This document shows, piece by piece, positions 10,526 to 19,201 of a DNA stretch of 64,000 bases. The DNA is from Oceanobacillus neutriphilus (GTDB lineage Bacteria; Bacillota; Bacilli; Bacillales; Amphibacillaceae). The stretch spans positions 248,001 to 312,000 of the forward strand of contig NZ_BMLW01000002.1 in the NCBI RefSeq assembly GCF_014645515.1, written 5' to 3'. Under the pieces are notes generated by a model, which saw only the letters and a list, made by a program, of their open reading frames with translations, made no database searches and was not told the origin of the DNA. The stretch's first letter is position 1, and each line of letters begins with the position of its first letter. Made by a program: the position numbers and the translations under genes.

Positions 10526-11335
10526 TTACTCAGCGTATTTCAACTCATTCACTTCTACGACTTCCCACTGCTCGCCATCAAAGATTATTTTTGTTACACT
10601 GCCATTCTTAAAACCGCCATCAGGCAGTTTTGTTTCATCAATTTGAGATAAAATTGATTCCATTGTAATGCCGTGAGAGACAACCAGTACATCTCCTCCA
10701 CCATTTTGATAAGCTTCTTCAGCAATTTCTTGGAAGGCTGTGAAGGTTCGGTCCTTCAATTCCTGATAATTTTCTGCTTCTCCAGATTCATCAATTTCAG
10801 AAACTGCATTCATGACTTTTTCGCCGATATTCCCGCCGCTGGTCATCAATTCTTCTGCATTACTATAACCAAGATGTTCAGCAGCTTCTCCACGCATAAT
10901 TTCATTTTCTTCACCTTCATAAATACCGAAATATGCTTCTCTGATTCCCTGTTCTTCAATGAGGCCAAGGTTCTTTGCTTCTGTCACGTTCGCTTCCAAA
11001 ATTAAATGTGCTGTTTGGATAGCTCTTCCACTATCACTGGAATATGCTGCAGCAAATGGCACATCCGCTAATCCTTCTCCAACATCTTCAATTAATTCCT
11101 CTCCGGAAGGAATCAAAGGCCCATCCGCCCAGCCCTGGACGCGGTCCGTATTATTCAAAATTGTTTTTCCATGCCGGACTAAATAAATTGTAACTTCTTC
11201 CGGTTCTTCTTGTGCTTCCACCTTATCCTCGCTGGCATCCACACTTTCATCATCTGATTCACCGGAAGTTGCACAAGCCATTAATACAAACATCATCATG
11301 AGACTAAACATAAGAACAAGCCATGTCTTTTTCAT
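10526..11335 (-). CDS. Histidine phosphatase family lipoprotein
   Basis: A 269-residue protein with a lipoprotein signal (lipobox LMAC, Cys21), an acidic linker of about 25 residues, then a phosphoglycerate-mutase-like domain. The catalytic histidine is in LVRHGKT (His55) and the second is in VVSHGITM near residue 229. It is probably anchored on the outer face of the membrane and removes phosphate from an extracellular ester (inference). It lies inside the beta-glucoside operon, 40 bp after the PTS gene, an unexpected place. Fold and location are clear; the substrate is not. Confidence 0.85.
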   Translation of the reverse strand: MKKTWLVLMFSLMMMFVLMACATSGESDDESVDASEDKVEAQEEPEEVTIYLVRHGKTILNNTDRVQGWADGPLIPSGEELIEDVGEGLADVPFAAAYSSDSGRAIQTAHLILEANVTEAKNLGLIEEQGIREAYFGIYEGEENEIMRGEAAEHLGYSNAEELMTSGGNIGEKVMNAVSEIDESGEAENYQELKDRTFTAFQEIAEEAYQNGGGDVLVVSHGITMESILSQIDETKLPDGGFKNGSVTKIIFDGEQWEVVEVNELKYAE

Positions 11336-11375
11336 TGTTTTTTTATCCTCTCTTAGGGGGAATTTTTAAAAATAA

Positions 11376-13253
11376 TTATTTTTCAACAGTTCCATCCATA
11401 AGCATATCTCCGGCTTTTATTTCTGCTTGATCTGTATCTGTAATACTTTGATAAGCGCTGCTATTCGTTATAATTACTGGTGTCGTTATTTCAAATCCTG
11501 CTTTTTTAATTTGCCCGATATCAAATTCAAGCAATAAATCACCGGCTTTAAATTCTTGTCCAGATTCTACATGTGCTTTAAAATGTTCCCCTTTTAATTC
11601 AACGGTATCTAATCCAACGTGAATCAACAGCTCACACCCGTCATAACTTTTCAAGCCAATCGCATGTTTCGTTTCAAAAACCATCTCAACAGCACCGTCA
11701 AATGGGGCAACTACCTTTCCAACATTCGGCTGAATCGCAATTCCTTCTCCCATCATCTTTTGAGAGAAAACCTTGTCGTTCACTTGATTGAGCGGTACAA
11801 CTTCACCTGTTATCGGGCTTAATATTTTTTGGTCTGCAATAATATTGGTGACAATTTCTTCTGGAACCTTGCTATCCGTATTAGACGTATCTATTACACC
11901 TGCATTCGCTTCTGGAACATCCTCAAAGCCAATTACTAATGTAAGAACAAAACCAATAACCAATGAAATGATGCTGGCAATCACAAAATAGATAAATGTA
12001 TTACCTAAAAAGAGTGGAATACCTGCAATTGGCCCTGTTCCCATACCAGCAGCCTCAACATGAAATGCACCAGCAAATGCTCCGCCTATGGCACCACCTA
12101 TGGATACGGCAATCAATGGCTTTTTAAGTCTTGCGGTAACCCCGAATAAAGCAGGCTCCGTAATACCAATGAACGCATTTAAAGCAGCTGTACCGGCAAG
12201 AGCCTTGAAATTTTTGTTTTTTGTTTTTGTATATACCGCAAAAGTAGCTCCGGCCTGCGCTGAGTTAGATGCTACAAATAGAGCCATCATATAATCAACA
12301 CCATATTTTGATAAGGATTGAACCATTACTGGCGTAAACCCTACATGCATCCCCATAATAACTAAAAAAGGGTACGTAGCTCCTAAAATCGCTCCGGCAA
12401 GTATCCCATAACTCATATACAAATCAATGAATCCTTGACCAATCGCATTCCCTGTTATTGTTCCAATTGGTCCTAATACCGCTAAAATAACTGGAGCGAC
12501 AATTAATAACGTTAACAATGGAACTAAAATTGTTTTTAAGATTTGCGGGATGAATCTGGTCAGCCATTTTTCAACATAAGACATGAACCACACACCAAGA
12601 ATAATTGGCAGTACGCTGCTGGCATAGCTGGCATGTGCAATCGGAATCCCTAAAAAGGATAATGATGCCGACTCATCCATCATGGCAATTAAATTGGGGT
12701 GGATAAGGATCCCTGCAATAGCAACTGCAATATAAGGATTTGCTTTAAACCTTGCAGCTGAACTAAATGCTAATAAGACTGGAATAAAATAAAATGCTGC
12801 ATCTGAAAATACATCTAAAAACTTAAATAAATCACTATCGGTTGAAACAAGTTCATAAAACATTAAAAAGATGATAATCCCTTTGAGTAAACCAGCACCT
12901 ATTATCGCCGGTATAATTGGTACAAAAATACCCGCCAGTGTATCTAAGAATCGACTGACAAGATTCTGTTTACCTTCCTTTTTTCCCGGTTCCTGATTTT
13001 CGTTTGACGTATTTACAAGTGGAACAAAAGCATCATGAACTGCATGAACCTTTCCACCAAGGATTACCTGAAGCTGGCTGCCCACGATATTAACACCTAA
13101 CACATGAGGCAACGCTTTCAAATCCTCCGTTTTAATTTCTTTTGTATCATTAACAGATAAACGTAAGCGGGTAACACAATGTGTAACATTGCTGATATTC
13201 TTTTCTCCGCCACTTAATTTCAGTATTTCTTTTGCCAGTTGGTTATCATTCAT
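11376..13253 (-). CDS. bglP: PTS beta-glucoside transporter EIIBCA
   Basis: A 625-residue fused permease that imports and phosphorylates beta-glucosides. Order: EIIB with phosphocysteine Cys26 in THCVTRLRL, a ten-segment EIIC domain (about 105-450), then EIIA with the phosphohistidine in HVGLDTV near residue 555. The ATG at 13253 follows GGAGGAGGG with good spacing; the open frame runs 7 codons further to a TTG. The promoter upstream carries a cre. It heads the operon bglP, phosphatase, glucosidase, arginase-fold protein. An RpiR-type regulator gene lies just upstream and replaces the usual LicT control. Confidence 0.94.
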   Translation of the reverse strand: MNDNQLAKEILKLSGGEKNISNVTHCVTRLRLSVNDTKEIKTEDLKALPHVLGVNIVGSQLQVILGGKVHAVHDAFVPLVNTSNENQEPGKKEGKQNLVSRFLDTLAGIFVPIIPAIIGAGLLKGIIIFLMFYELVSTDSDLFKFLDVFSDAAFYFIPVLLAFSSAARFKANPYIAVAIAGILIHPNLIAMMDESASLSFLGIPIAHASYASSVLPIILGVWFMSYVEKWLTRFIPQILKTILVPLLTLLIVAPVILAVLGPIGTITGNAIGQGFIDLYMSYGILAGAILGATYPFLVIMGMHVGFTPVMVQSLSKYGVDYMMALFVASNSAQAGATFAVYTKTKNKNFKALAGTAALNAFIGITEPALFGVTARLKKPLIAVSIGGAIGGAFAGAFHVEAAGMGTGPIAGIPLFLGNTFIYFVIASIISLVIGFVLTLVIGFEDVPEANAGVIDTSNTDSKVPEEIVTNIIADQKILSPITGEVVPLNQVNDKVFSQKMMGEGIAIQPNVGKVVAPFDGAVEMVFETKHAIGLKSYDGCELLIHVGLDTVELKGEHFKAHVESGQEFKAGDLLLEFDIGQIKKAGFEITTPVIITNSSAYQSITDTDQAEIKAGDMLMDGTVEK

Positions 13254-13291
13254 ATTATAATAACCCTCCTCCAATTTAATTAGAAAAGATA

Positions 13292-13320
13292 ATCATAAAA
13301 GCGCTTTTTTGATATTTCAA
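13292..13320 (-). promoter_or_regulatory. bglP promoter with cre site in the spacer
   Basis: On the minus strand TTGAAA (13315-13320) and TATGAT (13292-13297) are 17 bp apart. The spacer contains AAAAGCGCTTTT (about 13297-13308), a symmetric match to the core of catabolite-responsive elements. CcpA bound there would block the promoter when glucose is present. Confidence 0.7.
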
Positions 13321-13454
13321 AGATAGCATGTATTTTATTGAAAAACAGCAGTTTGATCATAGTGTGGTCCTGCGGTTCAGATATGTATCGTTTTATTCAA
13401 ATAAAATTGACACTGCTGGTCCAAAATAAATAATATTTGGATGATATTCCATTA

Positions 13455-13499
13455 AAAACCACATGAACTCCAATATATAAAATGGGTTTCATGTGGTTT
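13455..13499 (-). terminator. Terminator of the rpiR-type gene
   Basis: Arms AAACCACATGAA and TTCATGTGGTTT form a 12-bp stem. On the minus strand it is followed by a T-run. It lies 31 bp after the RpiR-family gene and separates it from the bglP promoter. Confidence 0.85.
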
Positions 13500-13529
13500 C
13501 TATTATCATTTCCAATTTGCGTTTATATT

Positions 13530-14393
13530 TTAACTATCATTCTCTTTTAGTATTTTTTTATATTCAATTACATCTAACGCATATTTCAAGTTATTATCAT
13601 AGTTTGAGACTAAAACACCAGCAAATAATAAATCGAAAATATACGTTATAGAAATAAAAGGTGTGACCATTTCCATGCTCATAATTAATTGTTTAGAGTA
13701 GACACCAATATACTCATCACATACGTTTTTCAGCTTGTCCGACTCTCTTCCACCTATACCAATCAAATAGGTGCCTATTCCTTTTAAATACTCCGCCGTT
13801 TTTAACATTGTAGAATTTTCACCAGTAAAAGAGATAACAATGGCAACTCTATTTTTTTGATGCTTTGTAGACATAATATAATGTTCATTAATTCCGGTCA
13901 GTGCTGTACAATCAACGCCTATTGACTGAAACTTAAACATAGCCGTTTCTGCACAGCTATACGTTATCCCAATTCCGTATATATCCAGCTTATTTGCTGT
14001 TTTTATTTTATGGATAATCCTCTGAATAGAAGCATCATCCAGCATCATCTTCGTACTGGTAACTGCTTTATCATAAATAGAAGGAATAATATTGACAACA
14101 TCTTTAAATGAGCTGTCTCTATTGACTGGTTCTTCATCTAAAAGAGCCAGTAATCTCTTCCTTTCATTCATTTCCAATTCTATTTTTCGCCTTAAATCGC
14201 TATATCCTGCTACACCCAGCTTTTTACACAATCGAAGTACAGAGGCTTTACTGGTAAAAGTTGATTTGCCTAACTCACTGGCAGTCAATTCAGCAATCTG
14301 TAATGGATTTTCAAGAATATAATTCGCTATTTGTATTTCGGAAGCAGTAAACTCACGTTGTTCTTCCAATTGGTCAAAAAGCATTTCTTTCAA
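13530..14393 (-). CDS. MurR/RpiR family transcriptional regulator
   Basis: A 287-residue regulator with an N-terminal RpiR helix-turn-helix (about 1-77, LGKSTFTSKASVLRLCKKLGVAGYSDLRR) and a C-terminal SIS domain (about 125-250) that binds phosphosugars. The family senses sugar phosphates and usually controls adjacent sugar genes; the bglP operon starts 277 bp downstream on the same strand and is the obvious target (inference). It has its own terminator. The start follows AGGAGTTGAAAG. Confidence 0.9.
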   Translation of the reverse strand: MKEMLFDQLEEQREFTASEIQIANYILENPLQIAELTASELGKSTFTSKASVLRLCKKLGVAGYSDLRRKIELEMNERKRLLALLDEEPVNRDSSFKDVVNIIPSIYDKAVTSTKMMLDDASIQRIIHKIKTANKLDIYGIGITYSCAETAMFKFQSIGVDCTALTGINEHYIMSTKHQKNRVAIVISFTGENSTMLKTAEYLKGIGTYLIGIGGRESDKLKNVCDEYIGVYSKQLIMSMEMVTPFISITYIFDLLFAGVLVSNYDNNLKYALDVIEYKKILKENDS

Positions 14394-14661
14394 CTCCTGA
14401 TTTATTTATTTTCGTTATCTTATTTTACCATTGGAATAGAAATTTAAAATATGTAACACACGGATGCTCGAATTTTGTATCATAAAAGAAAAATAATCAA
14501 GATGTGGTAAGAAAATATATCTAAATTGATAAAAACTATGGTAAAACAATATTACATAAACTTTTTTATATTTATCAGAGAATCAAGCTGATCCCTAATT
14601 GTTTTGGTGTCTTATATTTGCATTTTTATCCAGTTGGTTTATTTCTAAAAAGTATTGAGTT

Positions 14662-14874
14662 TCAACAATAATCATATGCCTTCCATTCTCCTTTTTTCGT
14701 CACTCCTCCCATACTCACTAACATAAGTACATGCGGGTTAAAATTCACTTTCGCTCCAAATGTATACCACCCCGCTATGCTTCCAGGTTTTACCTTGCCT
14801 TTCTTCTTAAAATAATCCATGATTAATTTGGCTGCCTCATCCATTAATGATTTTAACAGTTCATGATGCCACAA
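14662..14874 (-). pseudogene. Fragment of an IS91/IS801-type (Y2) transposase
   Basis: About 70 codons read like the catalytic region of Y2 transposases: the stretch FGAKVNFNPHVLMLVSMGGVTKKGEWKAYDY corresponds to the family motif in which PHVHVLVT precedes a GG..KKGEW segment. The second His of the HxH metal motif appears as Leu, and both ends are missing. It is a dead remnant with no visible element ends, marking an old insertion or deletion. Confidence 0.65.
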
Positions 14875-14941
14875 AATATCTCCCGCTAATGCTCATTAAA
14901 AAAGATTCGTTTTAAGATATTGGTCTCCGTATAATTGAAAA

Positions 14942-14964
14942 AACCACAGTACTCCATACTGTGG
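14942..14964 (-). terminator. Terminator of the Lin0512 gene
   Basis: ACCACAGTA and TACTGTGGT form a 9-bp stem with a 5-nt loop, followed by TTTTTT on the minus strand, 39 bp after the gene. Confidence 0.85.
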
Positions 14965-15002
14965 TAGCGCTAATTTCACACTTTCTTATCTGCCCTTTCT
15001 TC

Positions 15003-15362
15003 CTAATATCCCACTTCAACTACTGCATTAACAATATACATTAAATCATTTTTATCCTCTTGATCACTTAAAAAGATACCGCTTGTAGCAGCTAATCCTC
15101 CCTCTAATTTTTCCACCGTCACTATTCCATACGGTATTAACTTTTTAATTCTTTCTTCATCCAAATGCTCCATATCTCTGGGGATACCTAATTTCACATT
15201 TACTTTCATATTATTTAAATCTTGGTCAGGCAGGCTGTTCTGAATACCGGGCATCGAATTCATATAAATGGCATTGATAACAGCACGTTCTGATGCCTGA
15301 TTGACATCCTGTCCATGTAAATCTACTCCTGTACCAGTCTGAATAAATATCATCTGTTCCAT
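15003..15362 (-). CDS. Lin0512 family protein
   Basis: A 119-residue protein matching the Lin0512 family by its start MIFIQTGTGVDLHGQDVNQAS and by NSMPGI. The family is of unknown function, often small ring-forming proteins in Firmicutes. The ATG at 15362 is chosen because GGAGGAGAG lies just upstream; the frame is open to 15434 but that extension is not coding-like. It appears monocistronic with a clear terminator. Confidence 0.8.
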   Translation of the reverse strand: MEQMIFIQTGTGVDLHGQDVNQASERAVINAIYMNSMPGIQNSLPDQDLNNMKVNVKLGIPRDMEHLDEERIKKLIPYGIVTVEKLEGGLAATSGIFLSDQEDKNDLMYIVNAVVEVGY

Positions 15363-15491
15363 TTCTTTCTCTCCTCCTGACTTTTTATTTTTATTTATAA
15401 CACATGAATGACTTATTTCTATATATACCCGCATTTAGAAAAAGTAAAAACTATCATTCCCCTACTCGCTTACATATAATTAGCCGGATAT

Positions 15492-15531
15492 AAAAAAGCA
15501 GCATTGCGTACAATAAAGTACGAACGCTGCC
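15492..15531 (-). terminator. Terminator downstream of sda
   Basis: An imperfect stem GGCAGCGTTCGTAC / GTACGCAATGCTGC is followed by TTTTTT on the minus strand. A second small hairpin (CCGGTCT / AGACCGG) lies just before it. Confidence 0.85.
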
Positions 15532-15559
15532 TTTCCCGGTCTAAAATAAAGACCGGTAG

Positions 15560-15575
15560 GATTCTACTTCCGATT
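15560..15575. repeat. Left copy of a 16-bp inverted repeat flanking sda
   Basis: GATTCTACTTCCGATT here is the exact reverse complement of 15853-15868. It lies 48 bp beyond the sda stop and before its terminator. Confidence 0.85.
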
Positions 15576-15623
15576 TCAGAATATTATTGATTATAGAACG
15601 ATGAAGCTATAATTATCTTGTTG

Positions 15624-15806
15624 TTACTCTCCATCAAAAATATTCGCCATGTCCATCGTCTTCGCAGTAACTTTTTTACTCCGCTCTGCCCGCTTCCTGA
15701 TTTCATTTTTTAATGCTGTACAAAAATTCTGTTCCAACTTTAATTTGGTTGCATTTCTCAAAGACTCCTTTAAGAGTTCATCTGACAAATGCCTGAGACT
15801 GTTCAC
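15624..15806 (-). CDS. sda: Sporulation histidine kinase inhibitor Sda
   Basis: A 60-residue helical-hairpin protein that blocks sporulation kinases such as KinA when DNA replication is disturbed. The diagnostic region is LRHLSDELLKESLRNATKLKL followed by NEIRKR, matching Sda helix 1 and 2. The start is taken as GTG at 15806, with GGGAGGG six nt upstream; the frame is open to a TTG at 15854. A C-terminal tail of about 18 residues is longer than in B. subtilis Sda (about 46-52 residues). No clear DnaA boxes were found upstream, unlike B. subtilis sda. Confidence 0.82.
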   Translation of the reverse strand: MNSLRHLSDELLKESLRNATKLKLEQNFCTALKNEIRKRAERSKKVTAKTMDMANIFDGE

Positions 15807-15852
15807 AAACATCCCTCCCATATTTGCATTTTTGAATTCTTTGCTTTTGAAC

Positions 15853-15868
15853 AATCGGAAGTAGAATC
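15853..15868. repeat. Right copy of the inverted repeat flanking sda
   Basis: AATCGGAAGTAGAATC, exact reverse complement of 15560-15575, sits 46 bp upstream of the chosen sda start, probably in its 5' leader. Confidence 0.85.
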
Positions 15869-16017
15869 TATCTAAATATTACAAAGTGAGACAAAAAGCG
15901 CAAAATATTGCGACATTAAATGTGAAATAAATATAGACAAGGGCTAAATCCCCAGAATATAGAAATATCCCAAAATAGGTTATTAAAAGTTAAGTTAGCG
16001 AAGTTAGAATTCCATAT

Positions 16018-16057
16018 AAAAAAAGACTTTGAATGCTTAAACACTCAGAGCCTTTAC
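16018..16057 (-). terminator. Probable terminator of the metal ATPase gene
   Basis: An imperfect stem (GGCTCTGAGTG / CATTCAAAGTC) is followed by TTTTTTT on the minus strand, about 45 bp after the gene. Confidence 0.6.
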
Positions 16058-16100
16058 CACTTATCCGATTCTTTTCATCAATCGTTTTCCCTTTTATTTA

Positions 16101-17990
16101 TTAATCTCCCTTTAACATCCGTAATCCATTAAGAATAACAAGAATCGTGCTTCCCTCATGACCAATTACTCCGAGAGGCATATTGATTACTTGCAGAAAA
16201 TTGCTGGCGATCAAAATACAGATAACAGCCAGAGAGAAAACGATATTTTGCTTCACAATCGCATTCATTTTTTTAGAAATACGAATCGCATTTACCATTT
16301 TTGCCAAATTATTTTTCATCAGAACAACGTTTGCCGTTTCTAAGGCAATATCGCTCCCCGCCCCCATGGCAACACCAATATTTGCTGTAGCCAAAGCTGG
16401 CGCATCATTAATTCCATCACCAACCATTGCTGTCTGCTGATTTTGTCCCCGCAGCTGTTCCAGGTATCTTACTTTATCCTCAGGCAAACAGTTTGCATGA
16501 AACTCTGTTATTCCGGCTTCCCTGGCAATACTTTCCGCTGTAGCCTGATTATCCCCTGTCAGCATAACGGTCCTCAAGCCAAGATTATGAAGCTCTTGAA
16601 TCGCTGCAACAGCATCTTGGCGGAGGGTATCCTTCAGCATAAATACAGCAATAATCTCTGTGCCTTTTCTCACAAAAATATCAGTCGTTGCCTGTTTCTG
16701 TGCAGTAAAAGCTTGTAAGAACTGATCTGCCTCCTGCAATCCAACCAATTCTCTGTTACCAACCAGCCAGGGAACACGGTCTATCTCGGCTGCCAATCCT
16801 TTTCCATTATGGTGCTGCACAGATACAGATAATTTTGTCTGTTCTTTTTGATATGCTTCCGCCCAATCCTTCATAGCATGGGCAAGCGGGTGAATGGACT
16901 CACTTTCCATCGCATAGATAATATTTGCCAGGGATTTCATGTCTTGACCGGGATCAATAAAGTAGTCAACAACTGCCGGTTCACCTTGGGTCAATGTCCC
17001 TGTTTTATCTAAAACAACAGCATCTAATTTAGCTAAGGCTTCTGCATATACCCCGCCTTTAAACAGAATCCCCTGCCGCGCCCCATTAGAAATAGCAGAT
17101 AACGTTGCCGGCATAATGGAGGCAATCAAAGCACACGGCGAAGCGACAACCAATAGAATCATCGCGCGGTAGATAGTATCTGTCCACGACCAGCTGAATA
17201 AATAATGTGGAAGAAACATCATCACCGCGACGGTCAGAAGGACTATCTTGACATACGTCCCTTCAAATTTTTCGATAAATTGCTGAGAAGGAGAACGTTC
17301 TTCATGTGCATTTTGAACCAGCTCAATAATTTTTTGGAACATTGTCTCCGTTGGCAATGTATTTATTTCAATTTGAAGACTGCCGCTGAGATTAACCGTT
17401 CCAGCAAACACCTCATCACCTGATGCTTTGGATATTGGAATCGATTCGCCGGATAACGCACTCTCATCCACCGTCGTATTTCCTTTCGTAATCAATCCGT
17501 CAGCCGGGATTCTCTCTCCTGTTTTCACCATAATCTGATCGCCTGGTTTCAATTGATCAATGGCTGTCACTTCCCCATTTACCAATGTGGCTGTTTCCGG
17601 CTGCAGCTTCATCAAGCTTTGCAGTTCATTTTTATTTTTATTTTCTGTATAGCTTTCTAAAGCACCTGATAGGGAAAAGATAAAAATTAAGATAGCTCCT
17701 TCCGCCCAGTATCCTATCGAAGCCGCTCCAATAGCTGCAATAATCATCAATAATTCCACATTCAGCTGTTTTGTTTGATATGTCTCGGTAATTCCTTCCT
17801 TCGCTTTGGCAAAACCGCCAATCAGAAAAGAAACAATTAATAAGCCAACCCAAAAAGCATGAGCAATATGGCTGGACAATATCCAGGCTGACAAAATAAG
17901 TATTCCGCTTACCGCTGCAGCGATAATTTCTCCATGTATTTTAAGATAAGATAAGAAAGAAGCATCGTCATTTGTTTTTATTTCTGTCAT
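16101..17990 (-). CDS. pfeT: P1B4-type metal-exporting ATPase (PfeT/ZosA type)
   Basis: A 629-residue membrane ATPase with no N-terminal metal domain. It has the P1B4 hallmarks: ASPCALI (SPC rather than CPC) in the metal-path helix near residue 282, DKTGT near 328, GDGINDAPAL, and HEGST in the last membrane helix near 609. This class exports Fe(II), cobalt or zinc; B. subtilis PfeT (formerly ZosA/YkvW) is a ferrous iron efflux pump of similar length (637). The upstream region has a perfect PerR box and a near-perfect Fur box, which supports iron and peroxide control and the PfeT assignment. It appears monocistronic. Confidence 0.9.
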   Translation of the reverse strand: MTEIKTNDDASFLSYLKIHGEIIAAAVSGILILSAWILSSHIAHAFWVGLLIVSFLIGGFAKAKEGITETYQTKQLNVELLMIIAAIGAASIGYWAEGAILIFIFSLSGALESYTENKNKNELQSLMKLQPETATLVNGEVTAIDQLKPGDQIMVKTGERIPADGLITKGNTTVDESALSGESIPISKASGDEVFAGTVNLSGSLQIEINTLPTETMFQKIIELVQNAHEERSPSQQFIEKFEGTYVKIVLLTVAVMMFLPHYLFSWSWTDTIYRAMILLVVASPCALIASIMPATLSAISNGARQGILFKGGVYAEALAKLDAVVLDKTGTLTQGEPAVVDYFIDPGQDMKSLANIIYAMESESIHPLAHAMKDWAEAYQKEQTKLSVSVQHHNGKGLAAEIDRVPWLVGNRELVGLQEADQFLQAFTAQKQATTDIFVRKGTEIIAVFMLKDTLRQDAVAAIQELHNLGLRTVMLTGDNQATAESIAREAGITEFHANCLPEDKVRYLEQLRGQNQQTAMVGDGINDAPALATANIGVAMGAGSDIALETANVVLMKNNLAKMVNAIRISKKMNAIVKQNIVFSLAVICILIASNFLQVINMPLGVIGHEGSTILVILNGLRMLKGD

Positions 17991-18023
17991 TTTATAATCC
18001 CCCTTTAACGCAATATGAATCTT

Positions 18024-18038
18024 TGATATTGATTATCA
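18024..18038. promoter_or_regulatory. Fur-box-like site upstream of pfeT
   Basis: TGATATTGATTATCA matches the 7-1-7 Fur consensus TGATAATNATTATCA at all but one position. It lies 34 bp upstream of the coding start and downstream of the best -10 candidate. Confidence 0.6.
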
Positions 18039-18066
18039 TTTTCATTTATTTATAATTAATATCAAT

Positions 18067-18081
18067 TTATAATTATTATAA
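18067..18081. promoter_or_regulatory. PerR box upstream of pfeT
   Basis: TTATAATTATTATAA is an exact match to the PerR consensus TTATAATNATTATAA. It lies just downstream of a minus-strand TATACT (18084-18089), so bound PerR would cover the transcription start. Confidence 0.8.
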
Positions 18082-18248
18082 ATAGTATAGCATACTTTAC
18101 TCGTAATTTGTTTGTAGATACAGTGACAAATTTTATGGAAAGTATGATAAATTCGCAGTGAAAAGAAACATAACAAAGTGTAACGATGGCACATATCTGC
18201 GGTGATATTCTCATATTGCAGTAATCAACGCTAATAAACGAAAAAATA

Positions 18249-18267
18249 CCTGAGATTTCGTCTCAGG
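18249..18267. terminator. Strong terminator of the padR/DUF2812 unit
   Basis: CCTGAGA and TCTCAGG form a stem with a TTTCG loop, flanked by an A-run on one side and a T-run on the other, so it can work in both directions. It lies 28 bp after the DUF2812 gene. Confidence 0.9.
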
Positions 18268-18295
18268 CATTTTTTCATTCATTAATAAGTTATTT

Positions 18296-18844
18296 TTATT
18301 CTCTGAATTTCCGTTCTTCTTCCAGTGCTTTTTTTCTGCTGTTTATTTGAGTTAACCCGTATCCGAACAAGCATAGAATGAGCAATAATATGACTACTGT
18401 GATAGCTGGTAAAATAATGGAATGGGATTGAATTGCAGCTAAAGTAATAAAAAAAAGCAGAACCGCTGTAATAGAAATAAATCCCAGCAACAGGCGTCGA
18501 AACATTCTCTTTAAGTGAACAATCCTTGAATCCAGGTCAGAGAAAAGATTAAATGGTCCCAATGCGGACTTTTTACGAAAATAAATCCAGTTAGAAAACT
18601 CGCCAATTTTCTCAGCTCCTGTTTCTTCAATAAAATCAATATAATCTTCTCGTTCTTTTTTTGTTAATTTTGGATCGAGCAATTCTAATCGGTAAATATA
18701 GTTATCAGATGCCGCTTTCTCAAAGGTATAATTCGGTACACTTACTTTTGTCAGCTCCCAACCGTCTGCTGCCATTTCATTTAACCATTGCTCTTCTTCA
18801 GCAAATTTCCATACAGTGAAAAGCTTTTTTATTTTTTTCTCCAT
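18296..18844 (-). CDS. DUF2812 domain membrane protein
   Basis: A 182-residue protein. Residues about 5-95 form a DUF2812 domain (KLFTVWKFAEEEQWLNEMAADGWEL, then YRLELLD and WIYFRK); two hydrophobic helices follow (about 115-160) and a charged tail. Members almost always follow a PadR gene, as here, where the stop of padR overlaps its ATG in ATGA. DUF2812 proteins are thought to modulate membrane stress responses together with the PadR partner; no reaction is known. Confidence 0.85.
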   Translation of the reverse strand: MEKKIKKLFTVWKFAEEEQWLNEMAADGWELTKVSVPNYTFEKAASDNYIYRLELLDPKLTKKEREDYIDFIEETGAEKIGEFSNWIYFRKKSALGPFNLFSDLDSRIVHLKRMFRRLLLGFISITAVLLFFITLAAIQSHSIILPAITVVILLLILCLFGYGLTQINSRKKALEEERKFRE

Positions 18845-19170
18845 TATTTTTCACTCCCGTCTTCAACTATTTTCTTTCCATTGCTAATCAGCTCCTGCAA
18901 TCTTAACAGCTCCATCTCCACCATTTTCTTCCCTTGGGCGGTAATCAGGTATTCTTTTTTTCGATTGTTAGCGTTTTTTGGCAAAGCTTCAATCCAGCCT
19001 TTGTCTAAAAGGTTATTCAAGGCACCATATAGTGTACCTGCTGCAAGAGTTACCCTTCCCGCTGACATCAATTCTACTTTCTGCATAATACCGTAACCAT
19101 GAAGAGGCTCATACAGAGAGAGCAGCGTATAATAAATCGCTTCTGTTAAAGCTATCTGTTCATTTTGCAT
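18844..19170 (-). CDS. PadR family transcriptional regulator
   Basis: A 108-residue PadR-type repressor: winged helix with LHGYGIMQKVE, GTLYGALNNLLDKGWIE and the C-terminal dimerisation helix. It lacks the long C-terminal domain, so it is a PadR-s2 member. AGGAGAG precedes the ATG. Two palindromes overlap its own promoter and should be the operator, so autoregulation with the DUF2812 gene is likely. Confidence 0.92.
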   Translation of the reverse strand: MQNEQIALTEAIYYTLLSLYEPLHGYGIMQKVELMSAGRVTLAAGTLYGALNNLLDKGWIEALPKNANNRKKEYLITAQGKKMVEMELLRLQELISNGKKIVEDGSEK

Positions 19171-19201
19171 CTTTTTCTCTCCTTTTTATATCTGTTCACG
19201 T

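Noticed and set aside
13320..13450. RAT-type antiterminator before the first bglP
   Set aside because: No GGAT-GTTACTG...GCAGGC pattern is present; control appears to be by RpiR and cre instead.
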